Notes: generated from the letters alone by a model not told the origin. DNA of 64,000 nt from Gracilaria gracilis (GCA_030374805.1 JARGSG010000017.1:868001-932000), one strand, 5' to 3'; positions 18,022 to 28,503 are shown, numbered from the stretch's first letter. Numbers and translations are program-made.

Positions 18022-20250
18022 CGTATATGTCCGAACCATAAATCGACAAGGCACGAGACTTTTCGGACTCAACGTCAACAAACTGGCTCTAACTCCGCAT
18101 CAGATCGCACAAACGGCTCCAAACCAGCGTCGTTGAAAAGCTGAAAGCTCCTTTACTCCTCGTCCTGAAGGAGAACCAGAGATTATGATTATAGGTGACG
18201 CAACACCAACAACAAGAAACCCCTTTGTAGGGCTCAAAAACAAACTTTACTCAAATTGAACAATAAATATGCGCCTTTTGGCGCACATGAACGTTGCAAG
18301 TACTCAACACTTCCAATGTATCGCAGAAACACTTTGGTGTCGTTACAGGCCGAACAAGCCAACACAACGCGCCCTCGAACGACGGAGTTCCCTCCGCGCT
18401 TTGCGCGTTTGCGCAAGTCGACTGCGCTTGATTGCGCGCGCTGGCGCCAACTCCACCAGGCGCCGAATGTCGGCCTTGGGCTCTCTATATTCCATAGCAA
18501 GCACACGAGCGTTTGCGTCCCTTTGCTTCTGCAGCCGAGCTGCTGCTCGCTGACGCAGCGCTTCGACCACCGCATCCGAAGTAAGGTGGGCTCCAGCAGT
18601 TGTGTTCACCCTAATATGTCCCTCTTCTTCCACTAATACATCGCGCAGTAAGGTACGTTGATGTCTTTCAAATTCTTTAAGCAATTCTTTCACCGTGACG
18701 CGACTGACACGCTCTCCACTCTCGCCGATCATGTACGGAACCAAAGGGGCTATATTGGGAGTCAGTAGCTCCATATCCCATATTCCAGTCTTATGAAATC
18801 CAGATCGAATGTTTGGGGCGGTGTGTGAGCTGAAGTATGCATTTGAAATGCACTGTCCCACATCGAAAGCGTTCAACTTTTGCTTCTGTCGCGCGGCTCT
18901 GTGAAGCTCGCTTTGTAAATGCGATTTGTAAGACGTGAAAACTGTCTTATCTAGTGGCTGCGTGACATGAGAAGAGTGGGCTGGCAAAGCGATTACAATC
19001 ACATTGTTGTCTGCAAACAACTTCAGGGTTCTATACTGGACATGCGATCCATACCCATCAAGCAGAAGTAACAAACGCTGCCCGTTACGGCGGAGGTGTG
19101 CTGTCTCCTCGAGGAACCCAGTTGCCCACTGGAAGACAATGTCGCTGTTTGCGCCCGGCGGGTTGCGATGGAACAGGTAACAAGGAGGCAGAACGGAGTG
19201 CAAAGATTGAATCTGGCCACGGACCCGGCGATAATGCGCAAGTGTGCCAGGAAAGACAATTGCCGGTTTATACGCCACTCCGCTAGCCGATACAATAGAC
19301 ATGACAGTAACAAGGTCCAGGTTACCTTTTGTGCAGATTGCTTTTTGCAACAGTTTGGTTCCCGGAGCTCCAATTCCTTTTCGAAGAGAACGTCCCTTCA
19401 TTTTGTCGAACGACGACCCAGATTGGTCTGTGTTGAATATTAGCTCCGGATCTTTGATGTGGTACCGGTTTATGGCTGCTTGAACACGTGCAATATGTTC
19501 CGTCAAGTTCTCGGGGGTGACGGCTTTTACCCTTTTGTCCTCCATAAGTTCGACATGTTGCGCTTTCAAGTCGTTGCGGCGGAGAAAGCCTTTCACCCAA
19601 TTCAATGACGGGCGATTGTTTGGGAAGAGCTTGCGATTGTTTTGGACTTGTAGCGGCAATAAGGACACGAACCCATGGACAAGATCTCTAATTCCATTCC
19701 TCGTTAGCGGAGTATTGTTATCAGCGTAGTATAAAACGCTCTTCGCGATCACGTCTTCTTCCTCCGCTGTTAAAATGGTTGGCCTTCCGTTCTTGCGAGG
19801 CGGCACATGAATGTCTTCCGGTGTTACTGGTTGAGATTCAGTTAGTGCTTGAGACCAAGATGCGTACGCTCTGCGGAGAACTTCTACACCAACGGCGTGC
19901 TTCTGAGACAACGCATTCCACGACGAGCAGCTTTGTAGTCGATCAAAGATTGCCGTCTGGAGAATGGCGTAGTTGGACTCCATCGGGGTTCGGTTGATTT
20001 GTTTTGGTCATGGTGGCTGTGTACGCAGAGATTGTGGGGTCATGGGGATATCGCTGGAAAGCAGAAAGCGCGCGCTTTTCAAATTGTTGTTTACATGAGG
20101 TATTGCTACACTACTTGGGGAAGAGAGGGAGATACAATGCTTGAAGTCGCTCTGATTGTCGAGGTTGACGGTGAAATCCTGGAAAAAAGGACAAGGACAG
20201 CATTGTCGATTTTGGGGTTTTTGTCGATTTATGGTTCGGACGGATATCTG
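18022..20250. mobile_element. Pogo/Tigger-type DNA transposon
   Basis: A perfect 21-bp inverted repeat (18029-18049 and 20221-20241, beginning GTCCGAACCATAAATCG) lies near both ends. Extending outward with a few mismatches it reaches TA on both sides (18020-18021, 20251-20252), the target site expected for pogo/Tc1-mariner. It carries one intact transposase gene. Its left end is 15 bp from the end of the TTAG element. Confidence 0.85.
18343..19983 (-). CDS. Pogo-like transposase (CENP-B/DDE_1 superfamily)
   Basis: The 546-residue frame is unbroken. The N-terminal about 150 residues have helix-turn-helix character (psq/CENP-B-type DNA binding). The DDE_1 nuclease core has D186 in I-F-N-T-D-Q-S, D309 in L-L-L-L-D-G-Y-G-S-H and D345 in T-Q-P-L-D-K-T-V-F, the triad of pogo and jerky proteins. 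A basic, Arg-rich tail follows. All catalytic residues are present, so the gene looks intact. Confidence 0.92.
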   Translation of the reverse strand: MESNYAILQTAIFDRLQSCSSWNALSQKHAVGVEVLRRAYASWSQALTESQPVTPEDIHVPPRKNGRPTILTAEEEDVIAKSVLYYADNNTPLTRNGIRDLVHGFVSLLPLQVQNNRKLFPNNRPSLNWVKGFLRRNDLKAQHVELMEDKRVKAVTPENLTEHIARVQAAINRYHIKDPELIFNTDQSGSSFDKMKGRSLRKGIGAPGTKLLQKAICTKGNLDLVTVMSIVSASGVAYKPAIVFPGTLAHYRRVRGQIQSLHSVLPPCYLFHRNPPGANSDIVFQWATGFLEETAHLRRNGQRLLLLLDGYGSHVQYRTLKLFADNNVIVIALPAHSSHVTQPLDKTVFTSYKSHLQSELHRAARQKQKLNAFDVGQCISNAYFSSHTAPNIRSGFHKTGIWDMELLTPNIAPLVPYMIGESGERVSRVTVKELLKEFERHQRTLLRDVLVEEEGHIRVNTTAGAHLTSDAVVEALRQRAAARLQKQRDANARVLAMEYREPKADIRRLVELAPARAIKRSRLAQTRKARRELRRSRARCVGLFGL

Positions 20251-20568
20251 TACGACACTAACAACTGTACAGTAGATAGGCACGACAGCAAGCACTGTTG
20301 TACCAACTGTACGTGAAAAAATCTGAAGTCGAATCTTCCTCGTAACATCTGTATCCCCAGACCTTGGGTTCACCTGTTTCTAATTGTTCCGCGCCATTCC
20401 TCACGCCTTTCCAACTAGCTCGAAGATATCGCTCATACAGTGATTGTAGCATGCGTCCTCTCAAGCAAGGGTAGCAGACGATTTATCTTGGTAACTCAAG
20501 ACTTCCAGGTTTTTGGTGTTGTGGTTTGCCGCAAGGCAGCGATCTCGCTGACTGGGACGAACGAACAA
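20251..20568. other. Upstream region of the DNL zinc-finger gene
   Basis: This 318-bp gap separates the pogo element from the first host gene. No other gene is visible. The ATG at 20440, in frame with the gene, could extend it by 43 residues, but that extension does not look like a targeting peptide. Confidence 0.5.
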
Positions 20569-21214
20569 ATGCAGTGTTTATTTATACCACAGCCGTTTCC
20601 GGCCTTCAGTCGTCGACTGGATGGAAGAAAGAGGACTAGGCGCAGACCACTGATTCCAGTATGTGCAAAGAAGGAAGGGGAGCAGCAGAATCGCCTACCC
20701 TCTGGCAAAGGTTTCTCAAGAGCCTCCAGTGAAGGAAAGGTCGGATTTGTCGGCTCAGACACAATTGGCATATCTTTCACGTGCAATGCCGACTCATGCA
20801 ATCAACGGGTGACAAAAGCAATCAAGAGAAGGAGCTATGAGAGGGGCACCGTGGTCATCCAATGCCCATCCTGTAAAAAGCATCATATCATAGCCGATAA
20901 TATAGGAATGTATGCTCACTTGACCGGTGGCAGAAAAAACATTGAGGAAATAGCAAGAGACACAGGCGCGAATGTTACTCGAGTCAATTCTTCCACGTTC
21001 GATTTAGAAAAACTTGTCTGTAAGTTGCTTTGAAAGGTTGGCTTCATAATGGTCACAAACCAACTGAGCTTCTGACAAAAACGTATCCTTTTATATGTAC
21101 CTTGCAGCAAATGTGATCGATGACAACAGTGCGAATGAAGAGGGTTCTCTTCCAGGAAATGAAAACCTGGAGTCAAAAGGTGAGGACCCGGGACGAACTG
21201 GAAGTAGTGATTGA
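20569..21214 (+). CDS. DNL-type zinc-finger protein (Zim17/HEP family), probably organellar
   Basis: Two exons (20569-21019, 21108-21214) joined across an 88-bp GTAAGT...CTTGCAG intron give about 185 residues. The N-terminus (M-Q-C-L-F-I-P..., Arg-rich, no acids until about residue 36) looks like a plastid or mitochondrial transit peptide. The DNL domain at about residues 68-130 has F-T-C (C72), C77, C-P-S-C (C99, C102) and H-H-I-I-A-D-N, close to the family's H-L-I-A-D-N. Family members are escort proteins that keep mitochondrial or chloroplast Hsp70 soluble. The second exon encodes an acidic hydrophilic tail. C72-C77 are four residues apart rather than the usual two. Confidence 0.85.
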
Positions 21215-21487
21215 CCGTAACGACATCATCGCGATATGAAGGGCAGCTTTTGAACACAGGAAGCTCTTTCATTTCTGAAGCAAGGGCTTAATCAGGCACA
21301 GTGCTCACCTTCTGTCTCCTACACTTCCCAACAAAAGGGATCGCTTTGAGAGCTTTACATGACAGAGAAATAAAATCGTTTTTGGGTTCATACATCTGCA
21401 GGTAACGGATTCAATACGGCTTCTGATAGAAGTGAAGTATCTTTGGATAGCCATATCCTTCAGTTACCAGGGTGCACCTGAACTCGC

Positions 21488-22228
21488 TTAGGCTGTTTCA
21501 TTGTCTTGAACAAAAACATAGAACTCGCCAGATGCACTTCTGCCGAGACGAACTTTCTGGCTGCAATACGAGGTTCGCAACACAGCTTTGCTATCTGCTC
21601 GTATTTTGGTTTTCCCGAGAAGCACTGCACGGGCATAGGTAACTTCCAAAATCCCTTGCCCAGTGACCCGCCATTTCCCCTCCAAAGAGTTTTCTCCGTT
21701 CATAAGTCCTCCAAAGACTTTTATTCTTTCCACAGTACGCGCGGATCCATCTTTGTTTAGGATCACATCTACCCTGGTGCACTTTGCTCCGGGTAAAGAA
21801 CCCAGACCAGTGATACTGCCCGCGTTCTTCTCAACGGCCTTGCTGTTCGTTAATACAAGATTCCATTTGCCAGGAAGCAGACCCTTCAACTTGTTATTGT
21901 TTACACTGAATCCGCCGAACGTCCGTTCCAATTCTGAGACCAGTTGCTCGGCGTCTTGAAACATGTCTGGATTTCGATTTCTGAGCAAGTGCAACGAGGG
22001 CTCCCCATTCTTTGAAGAGGTTTGAAGGGTGGATATGGTGTCCAGGAGAGAGTTTTCTATTTCAACAGCATCACCCACACGCGCTAAAACAGTAAAGAAT
22101 CGCACTCGTTTTCTCTTCGCGACATGAATGCGATTAGCAGGACGGCGTGTACTGACAAACTCGCTCCCTGGCGTTCCCTGTATAAAAGACGCGAAAGAGG
22201 GAGTCGGGGCGAAGGACATGGAGTCCAT
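21488..22228 (-). CDS. Plastid lipid-associated protein (PAP/fibrillin)
   Basis: This 246-residue, intronless gene has an N-terminal transit-peptide-like stretch (about 1-45). The PAP_fibrillin domain follows, with L-L-P-G-K-W-N-L-V-L-T-N (about 115-126) and the C-terminal barrel strand near V-R-L-G-R-S-A-S-G-E-F-Y-V-F. Fibrillins are lipocalin-like proteins of plastoglobules and thylakoid margins that bind lipids or quinones. It is transcribed away from the small membrane-protein gene at 22677, and their shared 450-bp gap carries a TACGAAGGTA box at 22523-22532. Confidence 0.88.
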   Translation of the reverse strand: MDSMSFAPTPSFASFIQGTPGSEFVSTRRPANRIHVAKRKRVRFFTVLARVGDAVEIENSLLDTISTLQTSSKNGEPSLHLLRNRNPDMFQDAEQLVSELERTFGGFSVNNNKLKGLLPGKWNLVLTNSKAVEKNAGSITGLGSLPGAKCTRVDVILNKDGSARTVERIKVFGGLMNGENSLEGKWRVTGQGILEVTYARAVLLGKTKIRADSKAVLRTSYCSQKVRLGRSASGEFYVFVQDNETA

Positions 22229-22522
22229 ATTAAGATCAGAAATGGGCCAGTGCTCACTGTTAACTTCTATTCAGGCTGGGGCTTAGACTGAACGCGAGAT
22301 CAAACCCATTCGGTTGTGGTAAGAACTTAAAGACTCTGTTGCACAGAGGCTCTGTCTTAACGACACTGCACGATCGCCTTACGAGTTGTTGAATGACAAA
22401 CACGGTATTATACGCATCTACGAAATTCGGAGTTACTCTGTTCCACCCCGGAGATGAAAATCGTTGATTTTTGGGAGGACGGTTTGCTATTGCGTGTCAC
22501 ATGAACTCGGTCTTTGACCAGC

Positions 22523-22532
22523 TACGAAGGTA
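22523..22532. promoter_or_regulatory. TACCTTCGTA-type box (inverted) in a divergent gene gap
   Basis: The sequence is TACGAAGGTA, the reverse complement of a 10-mer found seven times in the window, always between genes. Here it is 295 bp upstream of the fibrillin start. Confidence 0.45.
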
Positions 22533-22676
22533 GAAAGTCTTCTGAAGTAGAGTGCTTCAAGTGGTGAGGCAATCATAGCTGCATCTCTGCCAGAGCTGCT
22601 ATTACTCACTCTACAAAGGCCACCAAGGGTAAGAGGGTTATAGGGATACTGCTAGAAATCTGGCCTCGGTTTTCGT

Positions 22677-23085
22677 TTGAAACGTCCGACTGCGCTTCGC
22701 ATCAGCATGACCGACGCTCTTTCTTTAGGAGATCAGCGTCTCCTCTCCCAACTGCTGGGTAATGCAGGTGATCCGCGCTCATCACCGTCTGCCGAGCTTC
22801 AGCTCGAGAAAGATCAGGTATGTGCCACTTCTCTGACTTCGAAGACATGTATTTATCCGGGAGGACTTGTATTATTTGAGCTCTAGTTCTAAACATTGTC
22901 TAATCGCCTTCCCAATTTTCTGTATGAAGCGGAGGTTGCTTCTTATAATGCTCTCTATCTTTCTGGTTTCCGCGTTGGGTGTTGTACTAGCATGGATTCG
23001 CTACGGAAAAGACTTCATTGAAGCTTTATTGGAGGCCGATTCAAGCCAAACACATTCGAAAGGTTACGGACCAAAGCATGAGTGA
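22677..23085 (+). CDS. Small single-TM protein, two exons
   Basis: A first exon from ATG 22677 (or 22707) to 22817 and a second exon 22930-23085 join in frame across a 112-bp intron (donor GTATGT; acceptor ...ATGAAG, rather weak). The product is about 88-98 residues: a polar N-terminus, one hydrophobic segment (L-L-L-I-M-L-S-I-F-L-V-S-A-L-G-V-V-L-A-W) and a polar tail. I do not recognise the family. It converges on OGDH with a 120-bp gap. Confidence 0.45.
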
Positions 23086-23204
23086 AGTTTGATTAACGAT
23101 TAGTTTATTTCTGCACTGTGAAGAACTGTGTGCGACCCAACTGTGATTTGCTTTTTCTCTTTGGAAGAGAACATCACTCCTTCCTCGAAAGGTCGGAAGG
23201 GTTC

Positions 23205-26200
23205 TCAAAACACAAACGTCTCTTGCATCAAAGTCGACTGCTCCTGCTGGTGGGTTAACAATGAGCCTGTAGCAGGAGCAGCAGAGGGGGCGCGGCCAAT
23301 GTAAGCTAGCTGGCCTCGCGATACACCGTTTTCAATGTCTCGAAGCGCGGTTGCAAACCTTGGTTGGACATAGGACCAAGCCCCCATGTTCTTTGATTCT
23401 TCCTGTCTCCACACAAGCTCCGCATTCGGGTACTTTTCGGCCTCTTTCTTGACAAGGTCGAATGGAAATGGCGATATTTGTTCCACTCTCACGATGGCAA
23501 CGTCATCAACATTTCGGATATTGCGCTCTTTCAATATGTCGTAGTAGACTTTTCCGGAACAGAAAACAACTCTACGCATCTTTTCCGGCTCAACTAGATT
23601 CACGCTTCGCTCAGGAATGATTCTTTCGAAGAATGTTCCTTCCGCCAAATCAGAGAGTGAGCTTTTGCACAGATTATCACGGAGTAGCGACTTCGGTGTC
23701 ATGATGATTAACGGCTTGCGGAATTCTCGACTTACTTGTCTCCTTAGAACGTGGAAATAGTTTGCTGGAGTGGACGCATTGACAACTTGCCAGTTGCAAT
23801 CTTGGATTTGTGTAGAAGTCGCAGAGTCCATGTCCGGCCATACATCTGGGTCGTCATCGCACATTTGAAGGAATCTTTCCATCCTCGCGGAGGAATGTTC
23901 GGGACCCTGACCTTCGTAGCCATGAGGCAAAAGAAGAGTGAGACCGGATTGGCGACGCCACTTTCGTTCTCCGGCAGCGATGAAGGTATCTATGATAACC
24001 TGAGCACCATTTGCAAAGTCCCCAAACTGAGCCTCCCACATCACCAACGACATAGGCGATTCCAAAGAGTAGCCGGTCTCGAAACCAAGAACGGCCATTT
24101 CAGATAGATTAGAGTTACACACTTGAAAGCGGGCTTGATCACCCATGTCCAAATGATTCAAAGGAATGTAAATCCCGACGTCATCTTGATTATGAACAAC
24201 AGCGTGTCGTTGCGAGAAAGTTCCCCTTTCACAATCTTGCCCAGAAAGTCGTACGGCGTAACCTTCTAACAGCAGAGAACCGATAGCCAGAGCTTCTGCA
24301 GTGGCCCAAAGTACTCCTTCGCCCATTTCAATGGATTTACGGCGATCTGCAAAGTGATTCTTTAGGAAGGAGTGCATCTTGAATCCTTTCGGAACCTCAC
24401 AGTGCCGTAATCCGATGCTTCGCAACGTATTTATATCAACGCCAGTGGGCTGTGCAACGCTAAGATCGGCTTCACTCTTCATTCCTTTCCAATGAGAGGA
24501 AAGCCAATCTTTGGCGCTGGGCTTCCAGTCTTTACCTTGCTCAAATTTCTCGCCAAGATGTGCGTTGATGGAGTTCTTCAACTCTTGGTACTCTTCTTCT
24601 GTTATTACCCCTTCCTTAATCAGACGGTTCTTGTAGATCACCAGAGGCGTGTCGTGCTCTTTGATGAGCTTGTACATATGCGGCTGAGTAAACATTGGCT
24701 GATCTAGTTCATTATGCCCATGTCTTCTGTAGCAGAAAAGATCAACAACGACGTCCTTTTGGAAACGTTGCCGGTACTCCATAGCCAACTTACAAACCTT
24801 CACTACGGATTCCGGACAGTCGCCATTGACGTGGAAAATCGGAATCCCCACTGTCTTAGCCACATCGGTAGGATAAGGGGAAGACCTCGCTTCTCGAGGA
24901 TCTGTTGTGAAACCAATCTGATTGTTAATCACGAGATGTACCGTTCCGCCTGTCGTATAATCGCGCAAATCAGAAAGCTCCAGAGTTTCTGCAACTACTC
25001 CTTGGCCAGCAAAGGATGCATCTCCATGAACCATGAGGGCCATTGTCTTCTCTCGAGTGAAATCATCCGTGAAGAACTGTTTGGCCCTAGTCTTTCCAAC
25101 AACAACAGGATCTACAGCTTCCAGATGGCTGGGGTTAGCAAGCAACGAGAACTGCAAAGTATTTCCAGATGGCATTCTTCGTTTTGAACTAGTACCAAGG
25201 TGATACTTGACGTCACCGCTTCCAAGGTAACTCTCCGCGAACGGGTCTTCATGAGGAAGAAACTCATGAAAGATTTGCTCAAGAGGCTTTCCAGTAACAT
25301 TTGCGAGAACGTTCAGACGCCCCCTATGCGCCATGCCAAGGACAATGTTTTCCACTCCCAGTTGCGAGCCAGAATCAAGCATAGCCTGCAGGCCGGGAAT
25401 AAGTGCTTCACCGCCTTCTAAACCAAATCGTTTTGCGGTATTATGCTTTCTTGCGAGGAAAAGTTCAAACAATTCGGCCTCGGCCAAGTCCCTCAAGATC
25501 TGCTTCTTTTCTTCAACCGAGAATGTCTGTTCTGTCTCATTCTCCAGGATATTTCCAATCCAAAACTTTTGCTCTTTGGACAACATGTGACGATACTCAG
25601 CACCGATCTTTTCACAATAAGCTCTCTTCAGCATTTCTACGATATCACGCAATCGACGGACAGGAGGTCCAGGAAGTTCTCCAGCTACAACAAAATCTCG
25701 ATCCATGTCAGCTTCCGAAAAACCATAATGGGATGGCTCTTTCTCGCGGTGAATCTTGTACGGGTCTGGGCTATCTACCTTCTGTGTTAGGAAGTTGACT
25801 CTGAGAGGATCAAGATCAGCTACCAAATGACCACGATGTCTGTAGGCACGAATCATGCTCATCAGCTGAATAGTGTCCTGCGATATCTGAAAAAGATCCT
25901 TTCCAGGAGTCATACCAAGTGGCACAGTGTCTAGTCTGTTACGATTCACCCGCGTGAGTTCCACAGCTTGACCTGGAGCTACGTCCAATTCTAGGTTGTG
26001 AAAGAAAGTTGTCCATGACGCATTCACGGAATTGGGGTCATTGGTATATCTTTCATACATTTCTTCTAGCACAACCGCATTCGTACCAGTCATGAAACTT
26101 TCGCTGGGATCGAGCTTTGTTCCAGATAGCGCTGGAGTGGCTGAACGCGCCTTAGTAGCCAAACCCCGAACAAATGTGGGATTTGCGGCTAAGGTGCGAA

Positions 26201-26228
26201 CAAGCGCAAATTGACGAACGCGCAACAT
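23205..26228 (-). CDS. OGDH: 2-oxoglutarate dehydrogenase E1 component
   Basis: An intronless gene encodes 1007 residues, the usual size for E1o. It is the thiamine-diphosphate subunit of the mitochondrial 2-oxoglutarate dehydrogenase complex, which decarboxylates 2-oxoglutarate in the TCA cycle. The chosen start (Met44 of the longer frame opening at 26357) gives a classical mitochondrial presequence, M-L-R-V-R-Q-F-A-L-V-R-T-L. Signature segments are H-R-G-H (131-134), H-R-G-R-L-N-V-L, the ThDP-binding H-G-D-A-S-F-A-G-Q-G (401-410) and N-N-Q-I-G-F-T-T-D-P (435-444). A complete transketolase C-terminal domain follows. The upstream gap contains C-ACGAAGGTA at about 26528, a near match to the recurring box. 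Confidence 0.96.
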   Translation of the reverse strand: MLRVRQFALVRTLAANPTFVRGLATKARSATPALSGTKLDPSESFMTGTNAVVLEEMYERYTNDPNSVNASWTTFFHNLELDVAPGQAVELTRVNRNRLDTVPLGMTPGKDLFQISQDTIQLMSMIRAYRHRGHLVADLDPLRVNFLTQKVDSPDPYKIHREKEPSHYGFSEADMDRDFVVAGELPGPPVRRLRDIVEMLKRAYCEKIGAEYRHMLSKEQKFWIGNILENETEQTFSVEEKKQILRDLAEAELFELFLARKHNTAKRFGLEGGEALIPGLQAMLDSGSQLGVENIVLGMAHRGRLNVLANVTGKPLEQIFHEFLPHEDPFAESYLGSGDVKYHLGTSSKRRMPSGNTLQFSLLANPSHLEAVDPVVVGKTRAKQFFTDDFTREKTMALMVHGDASFAGQGVVAETLELSDLRDYTTGGTVHLVINNQIGFTTDPREARSSPYPTDVAKTVGIPIFHVNGDCPESVVKVCKLAMEYRQRFQKDVVVDLFCYRRHGHNELDQPMFTQPHMYKLIKEHDTPLVIYKNRLIKEGVITEEEYQELKNSINAHLGEKFEQGKDWKPSAKDWLSSHWKGMKSEADLSVAQPTGVDINTLRSIGLRHCEVPKGFKMHSFLKNHFADRRKSIEMGEGVLWATAEALAIGSLLLEGYAVRLSGQDCERGTFSQRHAVVHNQDDVGIYIPLNHLDMGDQARFQVCNSNLSEMAVLGFETGYSLESPMSLVMWEAQFGDFANGAQVIIDTFIAAGERKWRRQSGLTLLLPHGYEGQGPEHSSARMERFLQMCDDDPDVWPDMDSATSTQIQDCNWQVVNASTPANYFHVLRRQVSREFRKPLIIMTPKSLLRDNLCKSSLSDLAEGTFFERIIPERSVNLVEPEKMRRVVFCSGKVYYDILKERNIRNVDDVAIVRVEQISPFPFDLVKKEAEKYPNAELVWRQEESKNMGAWSYVQPRFATALRDIENGVSRGQLAYIGRAPSAAPATGSLLTHQQEQSTLMQETFVF

Positions 26229-26761
26229 GTTGGCTCCTTGCGTCGCTAGAGCGACTTCAAAGCGGTCTGGATGATCGTCTTCACGGACGAAGCCGTTCGC
26301 CCTCCCTGACGTTGAGGGCGAAGCGGCACACAACTTCAGAGTCTGAAGTTCAGACACATGTGTTGTTGACGTGGAGCTCTGGTCCTTACAGTACTTGTGA
26401 CATTTGATGTAATTCGCTACTTTCTAACGTTCACGTTCTCTCTCGAGCAAGTTCAAATGCAAAATGCAGAATGGGCCAGAGCCCGCCCCGTCAGTTCTCA
26501 TCAAGTTATTGTAGTGTACATGTAGACACGAAGGTATCTATCTACAGCAGATAGATATTCGTCAAAGAGAAACTCTTCCAGTTTGGTTACAATGTTTATG
26601 ACGGTATTCACGAAGGACTGCATACATAATTCAAGTGCATCCACAGCTTGGTTTGCAGGGAAGTTTGGTAGACAAAAAGACGATCGACAATCTGTGCAAG
26701 TACGTGTAGTGAAAGTATAATCAGACCAAATCATGAGCTTGGAACAAGTTACAACTTGAGG
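26229..26761. other. Gap upstream of OGDH
   Basis: This 533-bp gap lies between the OGDH start and the PEX2 stop, both on the minus strand. It contains ACGAAGGTATCTATCTA (about 26529), the kind of TAGATA-rich sequence seen upstream of several genes here. No gene is seen. Confidence 0.5.
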
Positions 26762-27514
26762 TCAGTCAAAGCGTAGCCGTTGCAAACCGCCAGCAACCCC
26801 TCCACAAGCGTCACATGTGCTGCGAAGCTGCATTCCACAAACGTAGCAATAAAGACAGCCGCACGGCATCATCGCGTGCAGCATTGTGTTGCCGGCGCAA
26901 ACTGCGCAAGCATCGTCTCTCCTTGAAGCGCGCACAGGTCGATTGACAAGACCCTTAATCACTGGGGCCAAGAACAACGCAAACTGTGCCACACCTTGCC
27001 AGACAAGCTGGCTGTGAAGCATCTCAAACGGGGATCGCTGCAGCCCAACCGGCTGCGGATGCACCAGGGAGATGTCGGCAATTCTGTGCGATAGTGATGG
27101 GAAGCGAGCATATCGGAGAAAATGGAGGCGATTGAGCAACTCGCCAACGGTTGAGATGATCTGCAAACGGTCGGAAAGCGTGGGAAGCAAGGCGGATAGG
27201 CGGTCAAGTACGTAAGGAAAGAGTGCATGCATGCATAGATAACACAACTTGTTTGCTGTGGTTAATGGTAGCACTTTTTCAGGAGTGGAGCTGAAAGTCA
27301 AAGTGTGCAGAGATAGTCCGGGCGTAGGGGCACTTTGGTTGGCTGTATTCATGAAGGCTATGAATCGGAGAAACAGGTGGATCTCAGGCTTAATGGATGC
27401 TAGGCTTATGTTACAACTACGGGAAAGCTCCGTTGATTGAGACAAGAATAACTGGTGGAGCTCGTCGTCGAGTCGCAAGGCATCCAGTTGAGCGACTCTG
27501 TGCGGCAGCGCCAT
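26762..27514 (-). CDS. PEX2: Peroxin-2 (RING-finger peroxisome biogenesis factor)
   Basis: The 250-residue, intronless protein has the Pex2/Pex12 N-terminal helical membrane domain (about 10-190, starting R-L-D-D-E-L) and a C-terminal RING finger at about 203-237 (C-A-V-C, C-G-C-L-Y-C-Y-V-C, C-D-A-C). PEX2 works with PEX10 and PEX12 as the peroxisomal membrane ubiquitin ligase that recycles the import receptor PEX5. The protein is shorter than animal PEX2 (about 305). A TACCAACGGTA box lies 29 bp upstream of the ATG. Confidence 0.85.
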   Translation of the reverse strand: MALPHRVAQLDALRLDDELHQLFLSQSTELSRSCNISLASIKPEIHLFLRFIAFMNTANQSAPTPGLSLHTLTFSSTPEKVLPLTTANKLCYLCMHALFPYVLDRLSALLPTLSDRLQIISTVGELLNRLHFLRYARFPSLSHRIADISLVHPQPVGLQRSPFEMLHSQLVWQGVAQFALFLAPVIKGLVNRPVRASRRDDACAVCAGNTMLHAMMPCGCLYCYVCGMQLRSTCDACGGVAGGLQRLRFD

Positions 27515-27542
27515 GACGGATGTTTAGCGAACATATAAGGGT

Positions 27543-27553
27543 TACCAACGGTA
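27543..27553. promoter_or_regulatory. TACCAACGGTA box just upstream of PEX2
   Basis: An exact copy of the recurring 11-mer lies 29 bp before the PEX2 start codon (minus strand) and 102 bp after the next upstream gene's stop. The core CCAACGG resembles Myb-type sites. Confidence 0.5.
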
Positions 27554-27654
27554 GTTGAGAGCCTCCCGCGATTCAAACGGGAGCGGTGAAGTGGTGCGTA
27601 ATTTTTCAGTTTTGGTTTGATGTTCGAGCCTCGAGGACAGAGCGAGTTATGTAC

Positions 27655-28289
27655 TCAGCCAAGTTTGGGCGGTGTCGGTTGCTCCAGAGCCAGCTGTGGA
27701 GCGTTGACGTTGTCACAGTAAGCGCTGTACACCGCATCCAATGCCTTCAAGGCTGCCACAACGAATACCAACGGTACATACACGCCATAGTTGTTTGTTA
27801 GCATTGATGAGTTTGGCATTACATATCGAAGCGCTTGCAAGCAAGGAGGTGACGTACCAATTGGAGCTACCAACATTTGGCCGACAAACTTCATGATCTC
27901 TGCGCAGACATACAACAGTTAGATGGCATGCATAGGCGACGAAGCGCGCAAAATTTAGGATGGAAGATATGGCTCAACGCACTTGACAAAGGCAGTTTGG
28001 CAAGCGAGTAACCTTCGGCATAAGACTTGAAAAACTGTTCCTTTGACGCAGGAATGTGGATCTCAAAGTGAAGTGGGTCCTTCTGCTGCTTGGGCTCAGC
28101 TACACAAGCAAAGCAGGGTCAGCGCTGGAAGGCGGCGCTGCTCGTATGGATGATGTGCTGCAATGCAGCGAACGTACGAGTGGTTTTTGGAAGCTCAAGA
28201 TACTCAATGAGCGCGGCTGAGGCCGCTACGCCGACGCCAATCACGGACACGCCGATAACAACTGCTTTTTCGTTTCGTGAGAGCTTCAT
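27655..28289 (-). CDS. Two-TM membrane protein of unknown function, three exons
   Basis: Exons 28178-28289, 27983-28099 and 27655-27899 join in frame across introns of 78 bp (GTACGT...TGTAG) and 83 bp (GTGCGT...GCAG), giving 157 residues. Hydrophobic segments lie at about 10-30 (A-V-V-I-G-V-S-V-I-G-V-G-V-A) and 115-135 (V-Y-V-P-L-V-F-V-V-A-A-L). A polar loop between them has D-P-L-H-F-E-I-H-I-P-A-S-K-E-Q. I do not recognise the family. The splice phases agree at both junctions, which supports the model. Confidence 0.65.
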
Positions 28290-28466
28290 GGCGAAAGTGG
28301 TATTGTTGTTTGCGGATTGAGTGGGGCGGGTTGCGAAGTTGTTGGTCACCGCTTGCTGCGAGTCTGAACGCCGATCGCTGTAGATATCTACTACGGCACC
28401 CGGTGCTCGGGACGGGCGTTGTGGAAAAGCGGCCATCAACGTTTTCCCCCAAATTGTCACATTTTC

Positions 28467-28503
<37 letters not shown>

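Noticed and set aside
26229-26357. Longer N-terminus of OGDH from the Met at 26357
   Set aside because: The extra 43 residues are polar and precede a perfect mitochondrial presequence beginning at Met44.
27766-27776. TACCAACGGTA copy inside a coding exon as a regulatory site
   Set aside because: It encodes the second TM segment of the two-TM protein, so it may be coincidence; kept in the count but not annotated.
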